Below are positions 7,446 through 16,624 of a DNA stretch of 64,000 nt, piece after piece. Origin of the DNA: Bacillus sp. HNG (GTDB lineage: Bacteria > Bacillota > Bacilli > Bacillales > Bacillaceae_L). The first letter of the stretch is position 1, and the number at the start of each line of letters is the position of its first letter. Below the pieces are notes generated by a model, which was not told the DNA's origin, did not search any database, and saw only the letters and a program-made list of their open reading frames with translations. Made by a program: the position numbers and the translations under genes. The stretch covers positions 62,001-126,000 of the forward strand of contig NZ_QUQV01000003.1 of the NCBI RefSeq assembly GCF_003400205.1. The letters run 5' to 3'.

Positions 7446-9236
7446 TTTCGTTAACTCTAAAAATTCTTCTACATCTTTAACAGAAAGCTTTACAGCCTTT
7501 TCCCAGAAATCACGTTTTGTTAAATCAACGCCTAAATGTTTGGCAGCGAGGTCTTCCACCTTCATGCTTGCTGTATCCTTTAGGAGTGCGATGTACTTCT
7601 CTTCATAGTCTGTACCCTCTTCTAACGCCTTTGCATAAATTCCGAGAGAGAATAAATATCCAAACGTATATGGGAAATTATAAAAAGGTACACCTGTAAT
7701 ATAGAAATGCATTTTGGATGCCCAAAATTGAGGATGATATTCATTTAATGCCCCACAATAGGCTTCCTTCTGTGCTTCGAGCATTAGTTCATTGAGACGT
7801 TCTGTACTTACAATGCCTTGCTTCCGCTCCTCATAAAATCTTGTCTCAAATAAGAAGCGAGCGTGAATATTCATATAAAAGGCAACACTTCTTTGAATTT
7901 TATCCTCTAATAAAGCAATTTTTTCTTCTTTGGACTTCGCATTTTTTACAGAAGCATCCGCGACAATCATTTCCGCAAAAGTCGATGCAGTCTCTGCTAC
8001 GTTCATGGCATAGCTGCGGTTTAATGTATGAACCCCAGCCATTGCATGCTGATGGAATGCATGGCCAAGCTCATGAGCAAGAGTCGACACATTTGAAGGT
8101 GTTCCTGAGAATGTCATAAAGATTCTTGATTGATCACTTTCAGGAAAGCTTGTGCAAAAACCTCCAGGACGTTTTCCAGGTCGATCTTCGGCTTCAATCC
8201 AACTATCTTCAAACGCTTTTTGTGTAAATGTAGTAAGCTTAGGACCAAACTTACTAAATTGTTCTAAAATAAATTCAGCACCTTCTTGGTAAGTTACCTT
8301 GCTTTCCGTTTGACCTACAGGTGCATCAAGGTCGTACCAACTTAGCCCTTCAAGACCTAATAACTCTCCTTTGCGGTTTAAATAGTCCACAAACGGAGCT
8401 TTATTTTCAGTAATAACAGTCCACATCGTGTCGAGCGTTTCTTTAGACATTCTATTAATATCAAGCGGCTCCCCGAGAACATTTTCCCATCCACGTGCTT
8501 TATATACATTTAAACGGAACCCACCAAGATGATTTAAAGCTTCACCTATATAATCAGAATGCTTCTCCCATGCTTTTTCCCATTGCCCAAACATTGATTT
8601 ACGGACATTGCGGTCAGAGCTTGAAAACTTGTTAAAGGCTTGGCCGACTGACAGCTGTTTTGTTTCACCATTTTCTTCAAATGGTATCTTGATATTACCA
8701 ACGACCATATTATAGAGCTGACCCCATGAATGGTATCCATCAACACCTAAAGCATTTATTAAGCTTTCCTGTTCTAGAGATAGTTTTCCTTTTGCTCTTG
8801 TTCTTCTTTCCTCCAAAACATATGATAATTCATTTAAAGGCTCTTCCGATAAAAGTTCATCCCATACCGATTGCTCGATAGCGACGAGCTTTTGATCAAA
8901 GGCGGTTAAAATAGATTGAAGCTCACTACTCAACTGCGTTGTTTTTCCTTGTAACAGGCTAGCACCACGGTCAGATGTATCCTGAGCTGTTAAACAACTT
9001 ACAAACGCTCCTGCTTGACGAAGCTTTTTAAAAGCGGATTGAAATGCATTCAATATGTGCGCTAACCCTTCTTTATCCTTTACATTTGAAGGAACTTGAA
9101 ATTGGTCTACTAATGCATTAAATTCAGTTAGTTCCTTCTGTAATGCCTCCAAAAAGGACTGAAAAGCTGGTGAACTGCTTCCACCTTCAAAAAATACATC
9201 TAAATCCCATTGTTGCTCATATGTACGTGTGCTCAC
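7443..9236 (-). CDS. pepF: M3-family oligoendopeptidase F
   Basis: 597 residues. The zinc-peptidase motif HELGHAFHQH lies at about residues 388-397 and the third-ligand helix NVAETASTFAEMI at about 411-423, as in M3 family PepF. The enzyme is a cytosolic metallopeptidase that cleaves short peptides. It is monocistronic on the minus strand. Its stop codon TAA is the first triplet of a family-B repeat. The exact PepF subgroup cannot be set from sequence alone. Confidence 0.92.
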   Translation of the reverse strand: MSTRTYEQQWDLDVFFEGGSSSPAFQSFLEALQKELTEFNALVDQFQVPSNVKDKEGLAHILNAFQSAFKKLRQAGAFVSCLTAQDTSDRGASLLQGKTTQLSSELQSILTAFDQKLVAIEQSVWDELLSEEPLNELSYVLEERRTRAKGKLSLEQESLINALGVDGYHSWGQLYNMVVGNIKIPFEENGETKQLSVGQAFNKFSSSDRNVRKSMFGQWEKAWEKHSDYIGEALNHLGGFRLNVYKARGWENVLGEPLDINRMSKETLDTMWTVITENKAPFVDYLNRKGELLGLEGLSWYDLDAPVGQTESKVTYQEGAEFILEQFSKFGPKLTTFTQKAFEDSWIEAEDRPGKRPGGFCTSFPESDQSRIFMTFSGTPSNVSTLAHELGHAFHQHAMAGVHTLNRSYAMNVAETASTFAEMIVADASVKNAKSKEEKIALLEDKIQRSVAFYMNIHARFLFETRFYEERKQGIVSTERLNELMLEAQKEAYCGALNEYHPQFWASKMHFYITGVPFYNFPYTFGYLFSLGIYAKALEEGTDYEEKYIALLKDTASMKVEDLAAKHLGVDLTKRDFWEKAVKLSVKDVEEFLELTK

Positions 9237-9419
9237 ACTTATTTCCCCCTTCTTAATTATTTAGACTCACTAAATAATTCACATCATTCATTATAAACGG
9301 ATTTTAAAAAAACTTCTATCATTTTAGATATTTCAAAATGAATTCCCGTCTTTTTTCTTTATTTGCATTAAATTCCACTTTTAGTGGCAAACTTAGGAAA
9401 AAGCTCGGAGCTGTCTGTT

Positions 9420-10973
9420 ATGAAAAAGCACCCTATCCAAAATTATCTCGACAAATTTAAAAGTTCTAAATTAGATCCCGAACAATATCCTGAAAAATCT
9501 GCTGCAGAGGATATTAAAATCAAGAGTCAAGAAATTAATCAAGATCTTCAAATGAACATATCAACATTAGAGAAACTTTATTCACTTCCAGAAAACAATG
9601 ATGTGAAAATCCATAATTTTATTATAAATGGATTGAATAAAATAGCAGCCGTCTTGTTTATTTCAACAATTACCGATGTTGATATGATTAGTGAGCATGT
9701 TCTTGAACCATTGTTACGTAATGAAGATCCAGAAAAAGAAGTTCAAAATATCATTCAGGTTCAATCATTTACTGAAGTTCAACTAATGGAAGATATTGTG
9801 AATGGTGCTAATCAAGGAAACACAATTTTACTTATTGATGGTGAAACAAAAGCTTTTGTAATAGGAACGGCTAAGTTCCAAAGTCGATCAGTTGAAAAAG
9901 CTGAAAATGAGGTTGTCGTTAAAGGACCAAAGGAAGCCTTTAACGAAAAAGCGGATACTAACATTTCATTAATTCGAAAAAAAATCAGGAGCGAAAATTT
10001 AATTGTCGAAAGTACAATGATTTCAAAACGCTCAAACAATGAACTTTTCATCCTTTATATAAAGGATCTTACCAATGAAAAAATGATAAAAAACATTAAA
10101 GAAAGAGTTAGTTCATTAGATGTCGACGCCATACAAAATCTTTCACTTTTGGAACAATACATCGAAGAAAGACCGAAATCAATCTTTCCTAGTACTTTAT
10201 ATACCGAAAGACCTGATCGGGCTTCTTCCTTTTTAGAGGATGGATATGTCGTTTTACTAATGAATAACTCACCAGCTGCTTTAATACTCCCCGCTACTTT
10301 TTGGTCCTTTATACATAACCCTGAGGACCACTATTTGCGTTTTATATATGGAAATTTCATTCGAATTCTACGAGTATGTGCCTTATTTATAACAGTATTT
10401 GGATCTGCGATATATGTTTCCATTACCAACTACCATTCTGAAATGGTTCCGACTGATCTTTTATTAGCCATTTCTGCAACACGGGAAAAAGTTCCCTTCC
10501 CGTCCCTTATTGAAATATTAATGATGGAAATTGCCTTTGAGTTAATAAGGGAGGCTGGACTCCGAGTTCCTAATCCAATTGGGCCAACAATCGGGATTGT
10601 CGGAGCATTAATTTTAGGACAAGCAGCAGTTCAGGCGAATATTGTTAGTCCAATTGTGGTCATCGTCGTGGCATTAGGTGGACTATGCTCATTTACACTA
10701 AGTGATGTAAGCATGAATTTTGCCATTAGAATTATTCGATTTGCTTTTATACTATCGGCTGGTTTATTTGGTATTTATGGCATGACAGCTTTGTTTACCG
10801 TGGGAATCATTTATATGGTATCACTAAAATCTTTTGGCGTTCCTTACTTATCACCAATGTCACCTAAATACATTTCTTCTAACGATACAATTATTAGAAA
10901 AATGATCAAAAGTGAAAGAATTCGTCCGGGTTATTTAAAACCAAAGGACGTCATAAAAAAGGCAGAGGAATAG
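9420..10973 (+). CDS. GerA-family spore germinant receptor subunit A
   Basis: 517 residues from ATG 9420. A frame extends to GTG 9384, but CGGAG lies about 9 bases before the ATG and nothing suitable precedes the GTG. A hydrophilic N-terminal half (about 1-280) is followed by membrane helices; the family block NPIGPTIGIVGALILGQAAVQA lies at about residues 380-400. GerA-type A subunits sit in the spore inner membrane and with B and C subunits sense germinants. The gene is followed by B after 3 bases. The germinant cannot be read from the sequence. Confidence 0.93.
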   Translation: MKKHPIQNYLDKFKSSKLDPEQYPEKSAAEDIKIKSQEINQDLQMNISTLEKLYSLPENNDVKIHNFIINGLNKIAAVLFISTITDVDMISEHVLEPLLRNEDPEKEVQNIIQVQSFTEVQLMEDIVNGANQGNTILLIDGETKAFVIGTAKFQSRSVEKAENEVVVKGPKEAFNEKADTNISLIRKKIRSENLIVESTMISKRSNNELFILYIKDLTNEKMIKNIKERVSSLDVDAIQNLSLLEQYIEERPKSIFPSTLYTERPDRASSFLEDGYVVLLMNNSPAALILPATFWSFIHNPEDHYLRFIYGNFIRILRVCALFITVFGSAIYVSITNYHSEMVPTDLLLAISATREKVPFPSLIEILMMEIAFELIREAGLRVPNPIGPTIGIVGALILGQAAVQANIVSPIVVIVVALGGLCSFTLSDVSMNFAIRIIRFAFILSAGLFGIYGMTALFTVGIIYMVSLKSFGVPYLSPMSPKYISSNDTIIRKMIKSERIRPGYLKPKDVIKKAEE

Positions 10974-10976
10974 GCT

Positions 10977-12086
10977 ATGGAGCAATCAAGAGGAAAAATT
11001 GGGATAAGAGAATACGTAGCTATGGTCATATTAGTTGTTGGTGTGAAACTTTCAGATGACACACCCTCCATTTTAGTTGGATACCTAGACAACGCGTATT
11101 GGATGGCTCCTCTTATTATGGGAATGGAGTCGATTATTCCAATCTATTTGACAATCAAAGTCATTACAGCTTATAAGAATAAAAATTTGCATGATGTCAT
11201 CCGTCACCTATTTGGTAAATATATTGGAACAGTTTTATCAAGTATTCTATTACTTACGTCTTTTATCAGTTTTACTTATGATTCAGCCATTTATGTGGAT
11301 ATCATTGGTACCATGTATTTTACACAAACCCCATATTTGATTATTTATACTGTGTTAATGTTTGTTTGTGCATATTGCGCCAAAAAGGGCATTGAACATA
11401 TCGGTACTATTTCGTGGTTAGTGCTGTTCTATATAAAATTTTCATTAATCATCGCCCTACTTTTAGCACTGAAAGAAAGTAGCCTTGCCTTTATTTTCCC
11501 AATTTTAGGTCCAGGCTCCTTAGAGGTAATAAAAAAGAGCACTACACATGTATCCCTGTTTACGGAGTTTTTTTTTATGGGATTAATTGCACCCTATCTT
11601 GTATCCGCTAAGGCGTTTAAAAAAGGGACTTGGATTGCATTCGTCATAATTGTGATTGAAATAACATTAGCATTTCTTATCTATTTATTTGTATTTGATT
11701 ATGAAGGTTTAAAAATGCTTGATTATCCTTACCAGGAGTTAATCCGCTTGATTAGATTGGGATTTCTAACAAATATTGAGACGTTTTTCTTTCCATTTTG
11801 GATTATAGCTGCATTTATTCGGTTTACTGTTTACTTATATTTGGTTTGCGTATTTTTGGGAGGGATTTGTAATATCAAAAACTTTGAATACTTACCCCCT
11901 ACAATTGCCACAATTATCGTTATTTTAGGGTTAGGTCCTGAAGCTCCTACATTTACTGTCTTTAAAATACGAGAAACTTTATTACACATCCTAAGTCCTA
12001 TGTTTCTATTTTTTCCTATCCTTATGTGGTTAATAGCAAAAATCAAAGGGGATTTGAAACATGAAAAGACAAGCCAAAATAATTAA
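10977..12086 (+). CDS. GerB-family spore germinant receptor subunit B
   Basis: 369 residues, almost entirely hydrophobic, with about ten predicted membrane helices in the amino-acid/polyamine-organocation fold. The opening (GKIGIREYVAMVILVVGVKLSDDTP) is typical of GerB proteins, which form the ligand-binding membrane subunit. It overlaps the C-subunit gene by 26 bp, showing tight coupling. Confidence 0.93.
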   Translation: MEQSRGKIGIREYVAMVILVVGVKLSDDTPSILVGYLDNAYWMAPLIMGMESIIPIYLTIKVITAYKNKNLHDVIRHLFGKYIGTVLSSILLLTSFISFTYDSAIYVDIIGTMYFTQTPYLIIYTVLMFVCAYCAKKGIEHIGTISWLVLFYIKFSLIIALLLALKESSLAFIFPILGPGSLEVIKKSTTHVSLFTEFFFMGLIAPYLVSAKAFKKGTWIAFVIIVIEITLAFLIYLFVFDYEGLKMLDYPYQELIRLIRLGFLTNIETFFFPFWIIAAFIRFTVYLYLVCVFLGGICNIKNFEYLPPTIATIIVILGLGPEAPTFTVFKIRETLLHILSPMFLFFPILMWLIAKIKGDLKHEKTSQNN

Positions 12087-13317
12087 ATTTTCCTTCCTTT
12101 TTACAATTCTATTCATTTTGGTAGGTTGCTGGGATAAACAGGAAATTGATGAAAAAGCGTATGTGCTTGGGATAGGTCTAGATAAATCCGATGTTAAAGG
12201 ATTTTTAAAAATCACGTATTTAATATCAAATCCAGAGGCTGGATCAACACAACAAGGTGGCGGAAGCAATGAACCCTCACATGAGATTATCACGTTGAAT
12301 GCCTCAAGTTTTATTCAATCGGAAAACTTAGCAAATGCCGTAATCGCGAAGTCGATTACATATGATATATTAGACTTCTTTGTAGTCTCTGAAGAGCTTG
12401 CAAGGGATAAGGATTTTATTCGATATATCTATGATGGAACGAAGGACCGTGATGTTAGACGTGATACAAAACTTATTGTTTCAAAGGAAGAGGCTAGTAC
12501 ATTTATCGAACGAAATCAACCTAAGCTTGAAACAAGAAGACATGAGTATTTTGAAACGATTTTTAACAATGCAACTAAAATCGGCTTTATACCAAATTCT
12601 GAAATCAACAATTTTTTCAGAATTACAGAAGCAGATGCTGATCTTTATATTTCTGCCTATGCCACGACGGAACAGGACAAGAGTACAGCAAAGAGAAATG
12701 AGGATGATGATTTAATCGCAGGTAAAATGAAGGTAACTGGAAAAACAAACCCTGCTCAGTTTCTTGGTTCTGCAGTCTTTAAAGAGGGACAAATGATTGG
12801 AATTCTTTCAGTTCAAGAAACTCGAATAACCCAAATGTTAAATAAATGGATGTTAAAACCTAGCTTTTTAGTCACTCTTCCCGATCCATTTATGAAAAAT
12901 TACTGGATAACGGCACGTTTCACACAAATAAAACCTCCAAAGATCACGGTGGATGTTTCGAAACCGGCACCAAAAATCATTGTTAATCTTCCAATTGAAG
13001 CTGCAATTTTAACAGACCACAGCATGGTCAATTATGCGGATGAGGAAGAAAAGAGAGAAGAATTAAAGAAGCATATTTCCAATGGCTTTGAAAGGAGAAT
13101 TAATGATTTAATTAAACGAACACAGGAAGAATTTGAAGCAGATCTTTTTGGCTTTTCACTATTTGCTAGGAAGCATTTCTTAACCATTCCACAGTGGGAA
13201 AGCTATGATTGGATGAAAGCATATCCGACTGCAGATATTAGCGTAATAGTCGATATTAGATTTGACGAATTTGGGCGACAATCGAAATTACCTAGTTATG
13301 AAAGGATAAGAGATTAA
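12061..13317 (+). CDS. GerC-family spore germinant receptor lipoprotein
   Basis: 418 residues. A basic start and hydrophobic stretch end in lipobox LVGC (Cys about 23), followed by WDKQEIDEKAYVLGIGLDK, the hallmark of GerC proteins. The lipidated protein is held on the outer face of the inner spore membrane. A second block, TGKTNPAQFLGSAVFKEG, lies at about residues 224-241. It overlaps the B gene by 26 bp. Confidence 0.94.
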   Translation: MKRQAKIIKFSFLFTILFILVGCWDKQEIDEKAYVLGIGLDKSDVKGFLKITYLISNPEAGSTQQGGGSNEPSHEIITLNASSFIQSENLANAVIAKSITYDILDFFVVSEELARDKDFIRYIYDGTKDRDVRRDTKLIVSKEEASTFIERNQPKLETRRHEYFETIFNNATKIGFIPNSEINNFFRITEADADLYISAYATTEQDKSTAKRNEDDDLIAGKMKVTGKTNPAQFLGSAVFKEGQMIGILSVQETRITQMLNKWMLKPSFLVTLPDPFMKNYWITARFTQIKPPKITVDVSKPAPKIIVNLPIEAAILTDHSMVNYADEEEKREELKKHISNGFERRINDLIKRTQEEFEADLFGFSLFARKHFLTIPQWESYDWMKAYPTADISVIVDIRFDEFGRQSKLPSYERIRD

Positions 13318-13341
13318 GCGATGAATTAATTTATTTACCTG

Positions 13342-13479
13342 ATGATGACAATCATTTTTGCCTATACGACCGGGTTCTCCATTACCCTCTGGAAGGTTAA
13401 GAACAAACCCGGTTCAATCGTTGTTTTTGGATTAGCGTTGATTGTAGCTGTTGCACCTTTTTTTACGATTTTAAAATAG
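13342..13479 (+). CDS. Small two-helix membrane ORF after the ger genes (possible D subunit)
   Basis: 45 codons encode MMTIIFAYTTGFSITLWKVK followed by NKPGSIVVFGLALIVAVAPF and FTILK: two hydrophobic helices around a basic loop, like the small D proteins that modulate some GerA-type receptors. No good ribosome site precedes 13342. In the same frame an ATG at 13321, three bases after the C-gene stop, is followed at codon 3 by TAA (13327-13329); without that stop the protein would be 52 residues. It could be a damaged gene or be reached by re-initiation. Confidence 0.5.
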   Translation: MMTIIFAYTTGFSITLWKVKNKPGSIVVFGLALIVAVAPFFTILK

Positions 13480-13497
13480 AATAATCCTATAAATTAA

Positions 13498-13548
13498 GGC
13501 TGATGATGTAGTGGAAAATGGTCTTTTTTACTATCATCAGCTTTTTTC
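13498..13548 (+). terminator. Terminator of the ger operon
   Basis: GCTGATGATGTAGTG (13499-13513) pairs with TACTATCATCAGC (13529-13541) and is followed by a T run. Confidence 0.85.
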
Positions 13549-13610
13549 TATCGGACAGACACAAGCAAGCACCTTTCCTCATAACATTAAGTAATGGGCA
13601 AATGCCTAGA

Positions 13611-13641
13611 TCATGTAGTGTACTAAACATACATACACTAC
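13611..13641 (+). promoter_or_regulatory. Candidate sigma-E promoter of sigK, inside an inverted repeat
   Basis: CATACACT (13632-13639) matches the sigma-E -10 consensus. TCATGTA (13611-13617), 14 bases upstream, partly matches the -35 consensus KMATATT. B. subtilis sigK is first transcribed by sigma-E in the mother cell. GTAGTGT (13615-13621) and ACACTAC (13635-13641) form an inverted repeat across the promoter. The start codon lies 24 bases downstream behind GGAGGTGA. Confidence 0.55.
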
Positions 13642-13662
13642 GATTTATGTGGAGGTGAGCGA

Positions 13663-14076
13663 ATGTCTGGACTGTTAGCAGCATTAGGTTATTTTGTAAA
13701 AGAATTATTATTTTTAGTATCCTATGTGAAAAATAATGCTTTTCCTCAACCGTTATCATCTTCTGATGAGAAGAAATACTTACAATTATTGGCCGAGGGG
13801 AATGAACATGCTCGGAATGTGTTGATTGAACATAATTTAAGGTTAGTCGCTCATATAGTTAAAAAATTCGAAAACACTGGTGAGGACACAGAGGATCTGA
13901 TTTCAATTGGTACCATAGGGTTAATCAAGGCAATCGAAAGCTATTCTCAAGGTAAAGGAACAAAATTGGCTACGTATGCTGCACGCTGTATAGAAAACGA
14001 AATTGTAAAGTCAATAGTGTTGCGTATCACTTCGAAACAATCATTTCAAAAATATTTCCTCTTAACGTCACAATAA
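13663..14076 (+). CDS. sigK: SigK, N-terminal segment (gene interrupted by inserted element)
   Basis: Residues 1-112 match the start of sigma-K: the pro-sequence [20 protein letters not shown], then [14 protein letters not shown] and the region-2 block [20 protein letters not shown], ending at CIEN (13987-13998). After that the frame continues into the inserted element for 25 unrelated residues and stops at 14074-14076. Sigma-K is made as a membrane-tethered pro-protein in the mother cell and drives late coat and mother-cell genes. The missing half is at 20747-21124. Confidence 0.97.
   Translation: MSGLLAALGYFVKELLFLVSYVKNNAFPQPLSSSDEKKYLQLLAEGNEHARNVLIEHNLRLVAHIVKKFENTGEDTEDLISIGTIGLIKAIESYSQGKGTKLATYAARCIENEIVKSIVLRITSKQSFQKYFLLTSQ
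13985..14036 (+). other. Left attachment site (attL) of the sigK element
   Basis: Left junction, core CGA at 13998-14000 (context GAAAACGAAAT). Outside the core the sequence is sigK; inside is AATTGTAAAGTCAATAGTGT, resembling the inverted right end (GTCAA, GTG, GC, TA in the same order). Homology to SigK stops exactly here. The crossover could lie one or two bases either way. Confidence 0.8.
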
Positions 14077-14128
14077 CCGTTTTCACACAACACATTTAAT
14101 TGTGAAGCAACCAAGAAATTGAAAACGG
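14077..14128 (+). promoter_or_regulatory. Hairpin just inside the left end, ahead of the recombinase unit
   Basis: CCGTTTTCA (14077-14085) pairs with TGAAAACGG (14120-14128), with an inner CACAA (14086-14090) / TTGTG (14100-14104) stem. It starts one base after the stop of the truncated sigK frame and ends on the Shine-Dalgarno region (GGGAGGG, about 14127-14133) of the following ORF. It could end sigK transcription, mask the ribosome site, or bind a protein. Confidence 0.5.
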
Positions 14129-14142
14129 GAGGGACGACACCA

Positions 14143-14316
14143 ATGAGTAAAAAAGGTTATATCTCCGCAAGTAAATTTCACTCCGAATTCATAAGAAGCG
14201 ACGCAACCGACCGACTAATTGCTAATTGCTATAATGCAATTAAAGAAAAAATTAGAAGGGAACGACGGAACAATGATTGCACTATACGCACGGGTATCAA
14301 CCGAAGAACAAGCTAA
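14143..14316 (+). CDS. 57-residue basic protein overlapping the recombinase start
   Basis: Starts at ATG 14143 after GGGAGGG; reads MSKKGYISASKFHSEFIRSD then a Lys/Arg-rich helix (AIKEKIRRERRNN). Its last 44 bases overlap the recombinase gene in another frame, so translation is probably coupled. I recognise no family. Size, charge and position resemble recombination directionality factors such as the 58-residue SprB of SP-beta, but that is inference. It might instead be a leader peptide. Confidence 0.55.
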   Translation: MSKKGYISASKFHSEFIRSDATDRLIANCYNAIKEKIRRERRNNDCTIRTGINRRTS

Positions 14317-15799
14317 AAGCGGGTATTCACTTCAAGACCAAATTCGCCAATGCCGTGAAAAGGCGGGCAAAAATGCGGAATGTATTGAATACGTGGACGA
14401 CGGCTATTCGGGGGGATTCCTTGAACGTCCGGCACTTTCAAAATTGCGGAATGACCTTCGGGAAGGACTAATTGACAAAGTTATTGTCTATGATCCCGAC
14501 CGTCTATCACGGAAACTTGCGAATCAATTGATTGTTACGGAAGAAATCGAAAAACGGGCAAAATTAATCTTTGTCAATTCCGAATACAAGAATACACCCG
14601 AAGGAATTTTGTTCTACCAAATGCGGGGGGCATTCTCGGAATTTGAAAAGGCGAAAATCAAAGAACGTATGACTAATGGAAGACGTGCAAAGGCTCGCAA
14701 GAACAAAGTAGTCAAAGACGTCAAGGTTTATGGATACAAGTTCAACAAGGAATCGCAAGAACTCGAAATCTATGAACCCGAAGCAAAGATTGTTCGATTG
14801 ATTTTCGAACTATTTACCGACCCACGGGGGCGGGTACAGGGTATAAACGGAATCGCCCACTATTTGACCGACAAAGGTATTCCGACCAAAAAACGAAAAG
14901 GCGTTTGGCATAGGCAAGTAGTCCGCCAGATTCTTATGAATGAAACCTACACGGGTGTATTCTATCACAACAAATGGAATACGGAAGGAATGCTCGTCAA
15001 CAAATACAAGGATTCAGACGACGAAAAGGTTTCAATGACCTTACGACCTAAAGAAGAATGGATTCCCGTCGAAGTTCCTGTGATTATCGAAAAGGAAACA
15101 TTCAAGTTTGCCCAAAAGTTGTTGAAGGAATCACGACGTCGTTGGGCTGGTACTTCAAAGAACAAATATCTTCTTTCGGGATTGGTTCGCTGTGGCGATT
15201 GTGGCAATACCATGACGGGGCGACGGGCGAAGAATTGGGGAACTTACGTCTTTGAATATTCCGACGCCAAGAACACCGCAGGGGCAAAGCATAAGGGTTG
15301 TGGCAATCGGGTCAAATGCGAAGACCTTGACGCTTATGTATGGAATCATTTTGTCAATGTCATAACAACCGAAGGGGAATCGGCATATTCCGAAGTCGCC
15401 GCAACAACCGAAACCCAAGATTCAATTCCATTCGAAGAATCGGAATTACAACGCATTGAAGCCGAACTCATTCGTATTAAATTGGGTCGGAAACGTCTTC
15501 TTGACTTCATGACAAACAATGCCGATATTGTGGACGAAGAAGATATTCGCAATCAATTGAAAGAGTTAAAAGAAAAAGAAGATCACTTGTTGAAGTTGAA
15601 GGAAGAAACCGCTGCTTTACTTGAAGAACGGAAAAACAACGAAGTCAATGACGAAATTCGGGCAAAGGCGGTTGAACGATATTTTGAAAACGAAAATCCC
15701 GAATCTATGTCGATTGAAGAAAGGCAAGAACTACTTCGAATGTTATATCGGGAAATTCGGGTATATTCAAACGGAAAAATTGACTTCATTTCATTGTAG
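14273..15799 (+). CDS. spoIVCA: SpoIVCA-like large serine recombinase
   Basis: 508 residues from ATG 14273. The start MIALYARVSTEEQ places the catalytic Ser at residue 9. YDPDRLSRKLANQL and GAFSEFEKAKIKERM complete the resolvase domain. The recombinase domain includes VWHRQVVRQILMNETYTG, then a zinc ribbon (CGDCG...GCGNRVKC) and a coiled coil at about residues 390-470. Similarity to B. subtilis SpoIVCA runs along the whole length, including LSGLVRCGxCGNTMTG. SpoIVCA excises the skin element in the mother cell. A terminator follows directly. An upstream in-frame extension to 14219 lacks a ribosome site. Confidence 0.96.
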   Translation: MIALYARVSTEEQAKSGYSLQDQIRQCREKAGKNAECIEYVDDGYSGGFLERPALSKLRNDLREGLIDKVIVYDPDRLSRKLANQLIVTEEIEKRAKLIFVNSEYKNTPEGILFYQMRGAFSEFEKAKIKERMTNGRRAKARKNKVVKDVKVYGYKFNKESQELEIYEPEAKIVRLIFELFTDPRGRVQGINGIAHYLTDKGIPTKKRKGVWHRQVVRQILMNETYTGVFYHNKWNTEGMLVNKYKDSDDEKVSMTLRPKEEWIPVEVPVIIEKETFKFAQKLLKESRRRWAGTSKNKYLLSGLVRCGDCGNTMTGRRAKNWGTYVFEYSDAKNTAGAKHKGCGNRVKCEDLDAYVWNHFVNVITTEGESAYSEVAATTETQDSIPFEESELQRIEAELIRIKLGRKRLLDFMTNNADIVDEEDIRNQLKELKEKEDHLLKLKEETAALLEERKNNEVNDEIRAKAVERYFENENPESMSIEERQELLRMLYREIRVYSNGKIDFISL

Positions 15800-15827
15800 G
15801 ACGTTCCAATTAGAGGAGCGTCTTTTC
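15800..15827 (+). terminator. Terminator of the recombinase gene
   Basis: GACGTTCC (15800-15807) pairs with GGAGCGTC (15815-15822), followed by TTTTC. Confidence 0.85.
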
Positions 15828-15875
15828 TTTCGAACAAAAAACCGCCTTTCGACGGTTCAAAAAATCAAGTATAGC

Positions 15876-15890
15876 CCCTGTTAGTTGAAG
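15876..15890 (+). repeat. 15-bp repeat inside the element, copy 1
   Basis: CCCTGTTAGTTGAAG, identical at 16625-16639. A 10-base core, GTTAGTTGAA, occurs once more inverted at 16692-16701. Purpose unknown; it could be a duplication scar or a protein site. Confidence 0.6.
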
Positions 15891-15896
15891 ATAACC

Positions 15897-16142
15897 CTAC
15901 ATATCTGAAATAGGTCTAATAGAAATATTCACATCATCAATGTCATTTTCGTTAGATACCATTCCGAATATCCTACAATTACCGCATTTTTTACATTCAA
16001 ACATATATCTGATTTCCTCGTTATACTCATTTCCGTTTTCTTCGCTTTGAAATTCTATTTTTAGAGTGCTTTTATGCCATTGATTATCGGAACATAAATC
16101 ACATTTAAATTCCTTACCCCAAATTTTTACTTCGTATAGCAT
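15897..16142 (-). CDS. Small zinc-ribbon protein, function unknown
   Basis: 81 residues from ATG 16142 (MLYEVKIWGKEFKCDLCSDN), placed 8 bases after GAGAGGTG. A TTG at 16160 would add six residues but has no ribosome site. CDLC (about 15-18) and CKKCGNC (about 50-56) form a plausible zinc ribbon. No family recognised. It is on the opposite strand to the recombinase and separated from it by the terminator. Confidence 0.65.
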   Translation of the reverse strand: MLYEVKIWGKEFKCDLCSDNQWHKSTLKIEFQSEENGNEYNEEIRYMFECKKCGNCRIFGMVSNENDIDDVNISIRPISDM

Positions 16143-16375
16143 TGAAAAGACACCTCTCAATTTTTAACAATCGCTTATAAGTTCAGATAATTCAGATGTT
16201 TTCATTCATTCTTATTGAACTCAAGCACCCGTTAGTTTAAGTGTATTTATTCACAAACTTAAGACCTTATTAGACACCTGCCTGTTTCCTTTCTATACGT
16301 CCGTCCTTTATTTGTTGGTATAAATTTAAATGCGGTTACAGATAATATCCCTATAACAAATTAGGGGGTTATGAA

Positions 16376-16558
16376 ATGGAAGGAGCAACCACAAGTAATA
16401 ATGGAATGAGCACTTCTAATAAACTAAACCTTTCAGGTCTTGGTGTTGGAGCAATTGTACTAACCACTCTTTATACTGCTGTTTTAGCTTCGCAGTTAAT
16501 GGCTACCAAACATAAAGTCGATTACCTTTATTACAAAGAAATAACACAAAATAAATAG
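16376..16558 (+). CDS. Small single-pass membrane protein
   Basis: 60 residues. A polar Ser/Thr/Asn-rich start is followed by a membrane helix (about 20-42, GLGVGAIVLTTLYTAVLASQ) and a charged tail. The ATG sits behind GGGGG and a terminator follows. No family recognised. The 16161-16375 stretch upstream is AT-rich and probably holds the promoter. Confidence 0.6.
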   Translation: MEGATTSNNGMSTSNKLNLSGLGVGAIVLTTLYTAVLASQLMATKHKVDYLYYKEITQNK

Positions 16559-16566
16559 CTTATTAT

Positions 16567-16592
16567 AGGCGGTGTTTTTTCACCGTCTTTTA
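16567..16592 (+). terminator. Terminator after the small membrane protein gene
   Basis: GGCGGTG (16568-16574) and CACCGTC (16581-16587) pair around six T, followed by TTTTATT. Confidence 0.8.
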
Positions 16593-16624
16593 TTATACAT
16601 AAAACAGCAATTTGAGCTAAACTG

